This document shows, one piece after another, positions 1 through 6,241 of a stretch of 12,620 nucleotides of DNA (position 1 is the stretch's first letter; every line of letters starts with the position of its first letter). Source of the DNA: JBDSYA01 sp039925865. Its GTDB lineage: Bacteria; Bacteroidota; Ignavibacteria; Tepidaquicellales; Tepidaquicellaceae. The notes under the pieces were generated by a model that made no database searches, had not been told where the DNA came from, and saw only the letters and a program-made list of their open reading frames with translations. The position numbers and the translations under genes were made by a program. The stretch is from NCBI GenBank assembly GCA_039925865.1, contig JBDSYA010000179.1, positions 1 to 12,620 of the forward strand, in the 5' to 3' direction.

Positions 1-12
1 TTAAAAATTATT

Positions 13-618
13 ATGCCTAAATTAGTTATTGTCCGTCACGGGCAATCTCAATGGAATTTAGAGAATCGCTTCACAGGATGGATGGACATTGATCTTTCAC
101 CGGCAGGAGAAGTAGAAGCAAAGAAAGCAGGTGAGAAGCTTAAAGGTTACAAGTTTGATGAAGCATTTACTTCAGATCTTAAAAGAGCACAAATAACACT
201 TGATATAATTTTAAAGGAAATTCATCAGGAAAATATTCCTGTTATAAAAGACAAAGCTTTGAATGAAAGAAAATACGGTGATCTTCAGGGATTAAATAAA
301 GATGAATGCAGAGTTAAGTTTGGTGAGGAACAAATTAAAATATGGAGAAGAAGTTACGATATACCTCCTCCTAACGGCGAAAGTCTGAAAACTACAGCAG
401 AACGAGTATTGCCTTTCTACCATTCCAGAATTGAATCCGAATTAAAAAAAGGTAAAGATCTGCTTATTTCTGCTCACGGAAACAGCCTTCGCGCATTGAT
501 AATGTTTTTAGAAAAACTTAGTCCTGAGCAGATTCTTCAGACAGAAGTTCCTACGGGCAGTCCAAAGGAATATATCCTTGATGATGAGCTGAATGTACTT
601 GAAACAAAATATCTTTAA
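13..618 (+). CDS. gpmA: 2,3-bisphosphoglycerate-dependent phosphoglycerate mutase, compact form
   Basis: Interconverts 3- and 2-phosphoglycerate in glycolysis and gluconeogenesis through a phosphohistidine, in the cytosol. The N-terminus carries the family signature RHG at residues 8-10, so His9 is the phospho-acceptor, followed by the RFTGW segment (19-23). Arg58, Glu85 in NERKYGDLQGLNK and His155 in SAHGNSLR complete the active site. The protein is 201 residues against about 250 in E. coli. The loop after the SYDIPPP segment (114-120) is shortened by roughly 25 residues and the C-terminal tail is short, as in compact members of the family. All catalytic residues are present, so it should be active. 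The ATG lies 12 bases into the window behind an A/T leader with no Shine-Dalgarno match. A HAD hydrolase follows with zero spacing, so the two are probably cotranscribed. A broad-specificity histidine phosphatase is the alternative, but NERKYGDLQGLNK argues for the true mutase. Confidence 0.93.
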   Translation: MPKLVIVRHGQSQWNLENRFTGWMDIDLSPAGEVEAKKAGEKLKGYKFDEAFTSDLKRAQITLDIILKEIHQENIPVIKDKALNERKYGDLQGLNKDECRVKFGEEQIKIWRRSYDIPPPNGESLKTTAERVLPFYHSRIESELKKGKDLLISAHGNSLRALIMFLEKLSPEQILQTEVPTGSPKEYILDDELNVLETKYL

Positions 619-1242
619 TTGACAACGCCCAAAATAAAAAATATTATTTTTGATTTAGGAAATACCCTTGTTTACTTTGACTATGGTTATTTTTATGACG
701 GTGTTGCCCGCCTTGAAAAAAGAACTTCCTCAAACTTCCTGAGAAAATATTTTATCGACAATAAGATTGATATAAAGATTGGCAGCAACCGTCAGAACAT
801 AAAATCACTTTTTAAAAAAATGAAAAAGAAATTTAATATGAAGATCGGATATGTTGATTTTCATTTTCTTTATTGTGATATCTTCTGGGAAAATACACAA
901 ATGAAAAACTTTATAGAGAATAAGCTTTTGGATTCGAAATATAAACTCTTCATGCTTTCAAATGTTGATGCCGCTCATATTAACTTTATAGATCATAACT
1001 TCCCGTATATAAAGCACATTAAAAAAAGAGTTCTCTCTTATAAAATCCGGACTGTGAAGCCTTCGAAAAAGATCTATAAGTACATCATAGAAAAACACAG
1101 CCTTGACCCAAAGGAAACAATTTTCATTGATGATCTTAAGACAAATATTGTTGCTGCAAAAAAACAAGGACTTAACACTATACATTATACTTCACACAAA
1201 AGATTTATGAAAGAATTTAATATGCTTACTAAACTTAGTTAA
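619..1242 (+). CDS. HAD-superfamily hydrolase (YihX/haloacid dehalogenase-like)
   Basis: Predicted cytosolic phosphatase of the HAD superfamily, 207 residues; substrate unknown. Motif I is FDLGNTL with nucleophile Asp12. The usual second acid (Asp+2) is Gly14, as in the FDLGNV type of YihX-like proteins. Motif II is Ser114 in MLSN, motif III Lys147 in VKPSKK, and motif IV the Asp171-Asp172 pair in FIDDLKTN. Residues ~20-100 form a helical cap rich in Lys and Phe. The start is unusual. The reading frame is the same as that of gpmA, the TAA of gpmA occupies 616-618, and TTG at 619 is the first usable start. No in-frame ATG precedes motif I. Translation is therefore either coupled, with a ribosome re-initiating at TTG, or depends on leakage through the stop. 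The family assignment is firm, the biological role unknown. Confidence 0.85.
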   Translation: MTTPKIKNIIFDLGNTLVYFDYGYFYDGVARLEKRTSSNFLRKYFIDNKIDIKIGSNRQNIKSLFKKMKKKFNMKIGYVDFHFLYCDIFWENTQMKNFIENKLLDSKYKLFMLSNVDAAHINFIDHNFPYIKHIKKRVLSYKIRTVKPSKKIYKYIIEKHSLDPKETIFIDDLKTNIVAAKKQGLNTIHYTSHKRFMKEFNMLTKLS

Positions 1243-1293
1243 CAGCGGTAAAATGAAAACTTTCTTCCTCAATTTTAAACACTCAAACTTAAA

Positions 1294-2040
1294 ATGAAAA
1301 AAATATTTTTACTTGTTACATTCCTTTGCATTTCCTGTCATAATTTGTTTGCGCAGTCTATGAATGTATACTACAAAACAGTTTCTGATAAATGTTTGGA
1401 TTTGAATTATGGAATAATTGCAACTTATCCACAGGTTGATTTCGGACCCGATGGATTAATGGGTCTGAGAGGTATTGAACAGGATATAAATAATTCAATG
1501 GATACGACAATAAATGGTATTATACAGAATTTTAAAAATGAAGTTGCTCAGCTTCCTAACAAAACTGTAATGAACGGCTTGGGAAGTTCTCTTGAAATCA
1601 CAAGTACTGCTAACGTAATTTCCGGTACCATTCTTTCCGCCAATATAAAAGCATTTAGTGCAGTTGCAGGAGCAGCTCATCCGATCACAATTACCTACAC
1701 ATACAATTACAGCACAACTGCAACAGGCTTGTTATCCATTTCGGATCTGTTCATTCCAAATTCGGATTTTGTTAACTACCTGTCAGATTACAGTATAGCT
1801 GATCTTCGCACTTATGCTTATAAACAAGGATATAGTATAGACAATATGATAACTCAGGGAGCTTCACCTGAAATAAAAAATTTTAATGCCTGGAATTTAA
1901 CGGTAGACAGCTTGGTAATTACTTTTAATCCTTATCAGGTTGCTCTCTATGTTTTTGGAATTCAAACAGTTTCGATCCCTCTGAGTAATATGATAAACAT
2001 GATTGATCCCAATGGCCCTCTTGCATTCATGTTCAGATAA
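1294..2040 (+). CDS. Secreted DUF3298 (RsiV-like C-terminal) protein
   Basis: A 248-residue exported protein. Residues 1-20 form a Sec signal peptide with a Lys-Lys start, a hydrophobic core and a likely cut after LFA, leaving Gln21. Cys15 is not in a convincing lipobox. The mature part matches the DUF4163/DUF3298 architecture: GAAHP at 126-130, a Y-Y-T-rich strand, the LLSISDLF segment (146-153) and the closing block SLVITFNPYQVALYVFG (206-222) followed by VSIPLSNM. In RsiV of Bacillus this fold binds lysozyme and sits behind a membrane-spanning anti-sigma segment. Here no cytosolic anti-sigma part or transmembrane segment exists and no sigma-factor gene is nearby, so the protein is a free periplasmic or outer-surface version of unknown ligand. 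Its last 8 bases overlap the end of the convergent minus-strand small gene. The leader has no Shine-Dalgarno sequence. Confidence 0.82.
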   Translation: MKKIFLLVTFLCISCHNLFAQSMNVYYKTVSDKCLDLNYGIIATYPQVDFGPDGLMGLRGIEQDINNSMDTTINGIIQNFKNEVAQLPNKTVMNGLGSSLEITSTANVISGTILSANIKAFSAVAGAAHPITITYTYNYSTTATGLLSISDLFIPNSDFVNYLSDYSIADLRTYAYKQGYSIDNMITQGASPEIKNFNAWNLTVDSLVITFNPYQVALYVFGIQTVSIPLSNMINMIDPNGPLAFMFR

Positions 2041-2170
2041 ATAATTTCAGAGAAATTTGTTTCAAAACATTAAATCTTACTACGGGTTCAATAATTACGA
2101 ATGCCATGATGATTATAGTGGCAACTATTGCTTTTGCTGTGCCGCTGTTATTCTGATTCGTATCAGTCAT
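2033..2170 (-). CDS. Small single-helix membrane protein (45 residues)
   Basis: A short frame with ATG at 2170-2168 and TGA at 2035-2033. The product has a polar, Asn/Thr-rich N-terminus (residues 2-13, MTDTNQNNSG start), a hydrophobic helix at about 14-27 (AIVATIIIMAFVII), then EPVVRF and a short amphipathic tail with Lys37 and Lys42. It would insert as one transmembrane helix. It begins 3 bases after the stop of the upstream acetyltransferase, matching the tight spacing of the whole operon, which supports it being a real gene rather than chance. Its end overlaps the convergent DUF3298 gene by 8 bases. I do not recognise a family. The alternative is that the stretch is untranslated 3' sequence, but the codon pattern and polar-helix-basic layout look protein-like. 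Confidence 0.5.
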   Translation of the reverse strand: MTDTNQNNSGTAKAIVATIIIMAFVIIEPVVRFNVLKQISLKLFI

Positions 2171-2173
2171 GAA

Positions 2174-2728
2174 TTACTTTACAAACTTATACATGAGCAC
2201 ACTGTCAATATATGTCCCGTCTTTAAGTTTCATATCCTTCGGACATCTGCCTTCTTCAGCGAACCCGAATTTTTTATATAGGTTTTGAGCCCGTATATTG
2301 GAAGAAAAAACTGCCAGAGTTAATTTTTCAATCAGCGGATTTTTTTCAGCCCAAAGGATCATGTTTTCCATTAACATTTTTCCGATCCCGCACTCACGCC
2401 ATTTTTTTAAAATGAACATAGATAACATCCCGGAGTGAGCAGTTTTGCTGAAACCTCCATTTTCGAATTCAAGAAATCCAACAACTGCGTTCTCAGCTTC
2501 AGCAACAATGTAGAGTGAACCCTTATTAGTAAGATGATTCTCAATATCTTTTTTTTCACCTTCGAAGGTATAGTTTGTCTCTCCGATTCCCCTAAGCATA
2601 TAAAGTCCTTCTTTCACAACCGATTTTTTTATTTCAATTATTTTTAAAATATCCTGCGCTTTAGCATTTCTTATTACTACATCAATATCTTTCTTGGTTT
2701 TATATTTTTTGTCTCCCTTTAAATTCAA
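2174..2728 (-). CDS. GNAT-family N-acetyltransferase
   Basis: A 184-residue GNAT enzyme expected to move acetyl from acetyl-CoA to an amine; the acceptor is not predictable. After a Lys-rich N-terminal tail (1-15) the fold starts at VVIRNAK. The acetyl-CoA pyrophosphate loop is RECGIG at 111-116, preceded by the beta-4 strand SMFILKKW. The closing motif NIRAQNLYKKFGF (144-156) is the classic motif B, and Tyr151 is the usual general-acid position. A LKDGTYIDSVLMYKF ending is typical of PhnO/YhhY-like members. It starts 6 bases after the stop of the HAD gene and is followed after 3 bases by the small membrane protein, so it is a mid-operon gene. The N-terminal extension of about 15 residues before the fold could mean a later start, but no nearer ATG is evident before the fold. 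Confidence 0.85.
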   Translation of the reverse strand: MNLKGDKKYKTKKDIDVVIRNAKAQDILKIIEIKKSVVKEGLYMLRGIGETNYTFEGEKKDIENHLTNKGSLYIVAEAENAVVGFLEFENGGFSKTAHSGMLSMFILKKWRECGIGKMLMENMILWAEKNPLIEKLTLAVFSSNIRAQNLYKKFGFAEEGRCPKDMKLKDGTYIDSVLMYKFVK

Positions 2729-2734
2729 AATATT

Positions 2735-3403
2735 TTAATTTTTCCCGATGAAATTTAAAATTTTCTGCAAATCTTCACCTACAAAATTTTGAACTATAAT
2801 ATCGGCATCATCAAGATCCTGTAAATTGGTGTTATTATTCTTAAACCCAATGGACTTCATTCCTGCGCCGCCGGCAGCTTTCACACCATTGTTTGAGTCC
2901 TCTATCACAAAGCATTTACTATTGTTAATAGAAAATTCCTCTGCAACTTTCAAAAAAATATCGGGAGCAGGCTTTCCGTTTTTAACTTCCTCACCGCTGA
3001 TTACAAAATCAAAATATACGCCTAAGCTGAGTTTCTCCAGCACAAAATTTATATTTTCTTTTGCGGATGAAGAGGCAACACTTAATTTATAATTTTTTTT
3101 CTTTAACAGTTCAAGTAAACTTAATATTCCTTTAACCGGCTCAGTGATCAGATTCGAATCAAGGATCTCATTCATCCTGTTTTTTTCCATATTCAAAAAA
3201 TCGCTTACTTCATTCTTAAGATCATACTTTTCTTTCAGCATAGTCCACATCGGCAAAGATGGCATTCCTACAAGGGCATTGTAATCTTCATCATCCATTA
3301 CAATTCCAAATTGTTTGAACAATTTCTTATTCATTTCAAGGTATGCTGGTTCGGAGTCGATCAACACTCCATCCATGTCAAATATTATGGCTTTGTCATT
3401 CAT
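2735..3403 (-). CDS. HAD phosphatase, beta-phosphoglucomutase-like subfamily
   Basis: A 222-residue HAD hydrolase with the full beta-PGM/YcjU-like pattern. Motif I is FDMDGVLIDSEP with Asp9 as nucleophile and Asp11 as acid/base. A helical cap of type C1 spans about 17-85 and includes VGMPSLPMW. Motif II is Ser111 in VASSSAKEN, motif III Lys144 in KNGKPAPDIF, and motif IV Glu168-Asp169 in VIEDSNNGV. The segment usually read as A-A-A-G-M is GGAGM here (178-182), a minor variant. Such proteins act on sugar phosphates or phosphoglycolate, either as phosphatase or, with a suitable cap, as mutase; the sequence alone does not decide. It lies between two acetyltransferases, 2 bases after the upstream stop and 6 bases before the next start, in one operon. 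Confidence 0.88.
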   Translation of the reverse strand: MNDKAIIFDMDGVLIDSEPAYLEMNKKLFKQFGIVMDDEDYNALVGMPSLPMWTMLKEKYDLKNEVSDFLNMEKNRMNEILDSNLITEPVKGILSLLELLKKKNYKLSVASSSAKENINFVLEKLSLGVYFDFVISGEEVKNGKPAPDIFLKVAEEFSINNSKCFVIEDSNNGVKAAGGAGMKSIGFKNNNTNLQDLDDADIIVQNFVGEDLQKILNFIGKN

Positions 3404-3405
3404 TG

Positions 3406-3951
3406 TCAGCTTTTATTGAGGAGAGCATATCGAAAATGGTCTTCCCATTTTCCGTTTAAGTTCAAATAATTTCTAGAAAAACCTTCCTTTACAAAATTTA
3501 GCTTTTCAAGAACCCGGATAGAGGCAATATTATCAGTCATAACATTCGCTTCAACCCGGTGAAGATCTGTTTTTAAAAATGAAAAGTTTAATATACTTTT
3601 CACTGCTTCTGCCGCATATCCTTTTCCGGTTTCATCTTCATCGATTTGATATCCGAGAAATCCACTTTGAAAACAGCCACCTATTATATTTGAAATAGTA
3701 ACATTTCCAATAATATTATCCGTGCTTTTCTTTTTGAAAATATAAAAGCTTATCTGAATTCCTTTTTCAAAAAGATCTGTTTCTTTTAAAACTCTCTCGA
3801 GCATATTATCAAAAGTAAAAAAAGAAATATCTGAAACAGGAATTCTTGGCTTTAAAAAATTAAAATTTTTTAAATAATATTTTATGAGTAAATTTACTGC
3901 AGATTCGTCAATTGTTCTTAAAGTTAATCTTTCGGTCTCTAATATCTTCAT
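3406..3951 (-). CDS. GNAT acetyltransferase of RimJ/RimL type
   Basis: A 181-residue GNAT of the RimJ/RimL/SpeG-like branch. It opens with the diagnostic ETERLTLR (5-12). The acetyl-CoA binding motif is ETGKGYAAEAV at 107-117, following the strand LGYQIDED. Motif B is the pair HRVEANVMTDNIASIRVLEKLNF (131-153), and GFSRNYLNLNGKWEDHFRYAL near the end is the standard RimJ-like tail. Family members acetylate ribosomal protein N-termini, amino-sugar or drug amines. A ribosomal target would suit its place directly behind an RNA helicase, but that is inference. It starts 17 bases after the helicase stop. The stretch AAGGAG, which spans the helicase stop region about 20 bases upstream, is the only Shine-Dalgarno-like sequence near it and is too distant to be sure of. 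Confidence 0.87.
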   Translation of the reverse strand: MKILETERLTLRTIDESAVNLLIKYYLKNFNFLKPRIPVSDISFFTFDNMLERVLKETDLFEKGIQISFYIFKKKSTDNIIGNVTISNIIGGCFQSGFLGYQIDEDETGKGYAAEAVKSILNFSFLKTDLHRVEANVMTDNIASIRVLEKLNFVKEGFSRNYLNLNGKWEDHFRYALLNKS

Positions 3952-3968
3952 TAAACTATCTTAACTTC

Positions 3969-5687
3969 CTAACTCCTTTCATTTGCAAGCTGAATAGCGA
4001 TCTTATTGCCTTTGATCTGATTCTTGTTCATGATCTTAATTACTTTTTCCGCATACTGATTTGGAATTTCAACAAAACTAAATTTATCAAAAATTGCGAT
4101 CTCACCGATTACCTTTCCCGGGATACCTGTTTCTCCTGCAATTGCACCAACAATATCGTTTGGTTTCACTTTTTGATTTTTTCCAATGTTGATAAACAAC
4201 CTTGACATATCTTCGCTTCCCCTGCTTCTGTCATCACTTCCTCTGCTTCTGCCGCTATCCCTGCCTCTGTCATCTCTTCCTCTGTCCCGTCCCCTGTCTT
4301 TTCCTCTTCCACTGTCTCTTCCGCTATCTCTCCCTCGGCTGTCGTCCCTTCTGTCATTAGCTAAAAACGTTTCATCGATCTTCAGACCTTCTTCATTATT
4401 TCCAATTACCATTTTCAAAAGTCCTGATGCAATCTCGACTGAAGTATAATCCTCACTTAATAATTTTTCCACAATGTGTGTATACTTTTTAAGATCTTCT
4501 TCACTGTCAAGAATTTTCTTAATGTCCTCTATCAGTGAATTCATTCTTACTTCCTCTACATCTTTTATCGATGGAATTGTCTGTCTGATAATCTTTGTCT
4601 TTGTATATCGTTCGATATCCCTGATCTTATTAAAATCTTTTCCAACGACAAATGTAAATGCCTGTCCGGCACGACCCGCTCGGGCTGTTCTTCCAATTCG
4701 ATGAACATAATATTCCTCATCCTGCGGCATGTCATAATTAAATACTGCATCAATTTCATCTACGTCAATTCCCCTTGCAGCAACATCAGTTGCAACAAGT
4801 AATTCCAGTGTGCCGCTTCTGAACTTTGACATAACTCTGTCTCTCATCATTTGCTTCATATCTCCATGGAGCCCTTCTGCCAGATATCCTCTGGCCTGTA
4901 AGTGAGATACTAATTCGTCAACCACCCGTTTGGTATTGCAGAATATTAAAGATAATTTTGGATTGTGTATATCAATTAATCTGGTCAGAACTTCGAGCTT
5001 CATATTAGGCCTCAGTTCAAAGAAAAATTGATTTACATTTGGAACCGTTAATTCTTTATGAACTACTTTTATATGCTCCGGATTTCTCAAAAACTTTTTT
5101 GAAAGATCGAGTATTTGTTTAGGCATAGTAGCAGAGAACATAATCGTCTGTCTTTCTTTTGGGGCAGTCTTGAGTATTTTTTCTATATCATCTCTGAATC
5201 CCATGTCCAGCATTTCATCAGCCTCATCCAATACTGCAGTTCTTACATCTTCTAAACTCAATGTTTTCCTGTTGATGTGATCTATAAGTCTGCCCGGTGT
5301 TGCAATAACAATTTGAACTCCTTGTTTCAGCGCACGAATTTGTCTTTCAATGTCCTGGCCACCGTAGATCGGCATGACCCTTACATTTTTTTTGTATTTC
5401 AAAAGCAGATTTAATTCCTCCGACACCTGTATTGCTAGTTCCCGCGTCGGACACAAAACTATCGCCTGTATTTTTTTAGAAGTTGCATCAATGTTTTCAA
5501 TAATCGGTATTCCAAATGAAGCGGTTTTACCCGTCCCCGTTTGTGCCTGACCTATAATATCCTTACCTTGCATTATCACCGGAATTGCTTCCGACTGTAT
5601 AGGTGTTGCTTCTTCAAATCCCATATCAGCTATGGCTTTCTCAATATCTTTCGATAAATTTAGATCTTCAAATTTTAATGTATTCAA
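3969..5687 (-). CDS. deaD: DEAD-box RNA helicase with DbpA-type RNA-binding domain (DeaD/CsdA-like)
   Basis: A 572-residue ATP-dependent RNA helicase that remodels RNA duplexes in ribosome assembly, mRNA decay or cold adaptation. The order is complete: Q motif around ATPIQ (27-31), Walker A AQTGTGKT (48-55), PTRELAIQ (80-87), ATPGRLID (129-136), DEAD box at 154-157, SAT (185-187), LIFCNTKR (247-254), ATDVAARGID (299-308) and HRIGRTAR (329-336). After the two RecA-like domains comes a helical region (~375-430) like the DeaD dimerisation segment. Next is a low-complexity Arg/Gly/Asp/Ser linker (~447-490) built from RGRD and RDSG repeats, and finally a DbpA-type RNA-binding fold (495-570, starting SRLFINIG). 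This is the DeaD/CsdA layout; E. coli DeaD is longer at 629. It heads an operon with two acetyltransferases, a HAD phosphatase and a small membrane protein. The leader is A/T-only with no Shine-Dalgarno sequence. Confidence 0.95.
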   Translation of the reverse strand: MNTLKFEDLNLSKDIEKAIADMGFEEATPIQSEAIPVIMQGKDIIGQAQTGTGKTASFGIPIIENIDATSKKIQAIVLCPTRELAIQVSEELNLLLKYKKNVRVMPIYGGQDIERQIRALKQGVQIVIATPGRLIDHINRKTLSLEDVRTAVLDEADEMLDMGFRDDIEKILKTAPKERQTIMFSATMPKQILDLSKKFLRNPEHIKVVHKELTVPNVNQFFFELRPNMKLEVLTRLIDIHNPKLSLIFCNTKRVVDELVSHLQARGYLAEGLHGDMKQMMRDRVMSKFRSGTLELLVATDVAARGIDVDEIDAVFNYDMPQDEEYYVHRIGRTARAGRAGQAFTFVVGKDFNKIRDIERYTKTKIIRQTIPSIKDVEEVRMNSLIEDIKKILDSEEDLKKYTHIVEKLLSEDYTSVEIASGLLKMVIGNNEEGLKIDETFLANDRRDDSRGRDSGRDSGRGKDRGRDRGRDDRGRDSGRSRGSDDRSRGSEDMSRLFINIGKNQKVKPNDIVGAIAGETGIPGKVIGEIAIFDKFSFVEIPNQYAEKVIKIMNKNQIKGNKIAIQLANERS

Positions 5688-5744
5688 AATATTATTTTTA
5701 TTTTTTTTAAAAATGTTTCTTTATTGATATTAACTTTCTCTGTT

Positions 5745-6046
5745 TCAAAATTTCTTTTTAAAATACAGCAGATTACTCGCAAGCTCTGCAAGTTCAGATC
5801 TTTCACCTTTTTCAAGGTTAATGTGCGCATAAAGTTTTTGTCATTTGAACTGTTCTATCAAATATGATAATCCATTTGACTGCGAATCAAGATATGGATG
5901 GTCAATCTGCGTTTGAAATGATCAAGCTCCTCGATCACTGTTAAAGGTATCATTATATCGTGCTCTTTAAACTGAAGTAAACAGGTGGAGTCATGAAATA
6001 TTACATTTGTATCTAATATAAAAACTTTAGAAGACTTTTTTGACAT
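5745..6046 (-). pseudogene. PIN-PhoH family ATPase (YlaK/PhoH2-like), internally deleted remnant
   Basis: Only the two ends of a roughly 440-residue PIN-PhoH protein survive. From ATG at 6046 about 46 codons encode the start of a PIN nuclease domain: VFILDTNVIFHDS with Asp12, then IPLTVIEELDHFKR with Glu39/Glu40. At about 5909-5914 the sequence jumps, out of frame, to the far C-terminus of the family. In the frame beginning with CAG at 5909 one reads QIDHPYLDSQSNGLSYLIEQ, then FK, a TGA at 5841-5843, and then QKLYAHINLEKGERSELAEL with ASNLL and a stop at 5747-5745. This is the known PhoH2 ending (sensor QID motif, NGL, GERSELAEL). The whole Walker A and B region is missing. In the first frame 16 meaningless codons lead to a stop at 5858. 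The TGA stands where GGA (Gly) would be expected. Both the deletion and the nonsense codon point to a dead gene. An assembly collapse remains possible for the deletion, but would not explain the TGA. Confidence 0.85.
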
Positions 6047-6241
6047 TAATTTCGGTTTGTTCAGAAATGGGTGTTTCTCAGAATTGTAATATAATTTATC
6101 TCTTGCTTATAAGAAATGTAGGAATATGTTGAAAGTGTTTTAGTTATCTGATGTGTGTATTGGATTTTCTCAATTGCATTCTCAATTTATTTATCGAAAA
6201 GGTTATTCACCATTGAATCAAAATTAATATCAGCAATCAAA

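Noticed and set aside
2057..2281. Plus-strand 74-codon frame between the DUF3298 gene and the operon
   Set aside because: It is Cys-rich and featureless and lies opposite the acetyltransferase end and the more protein-like 45-residue minus-strand frame.
4186..4449. Plus-strand Leu/Ser/Pro-repeat frame opposite the helicase linker
   Set aside because: It is the antisense shadow of the RGRD repeat codons, and the sense frame is a clear helicase.
5841..5843. TGA in the PhoH remnant read as Gly under an altered genetic code
   Set aside because: No other gene here uses in-frame TGA, Gly is encoded by GGN throughout, and the PhoH gene is also deleted and frame-shifted.
6203..6221. Hairpin ATTCA-CCAT-TGAAT as a terminator for the aldolase gene
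   Set aside because: Only five weak pairs before a mismatch, and only four T residues follow on the minus strand.
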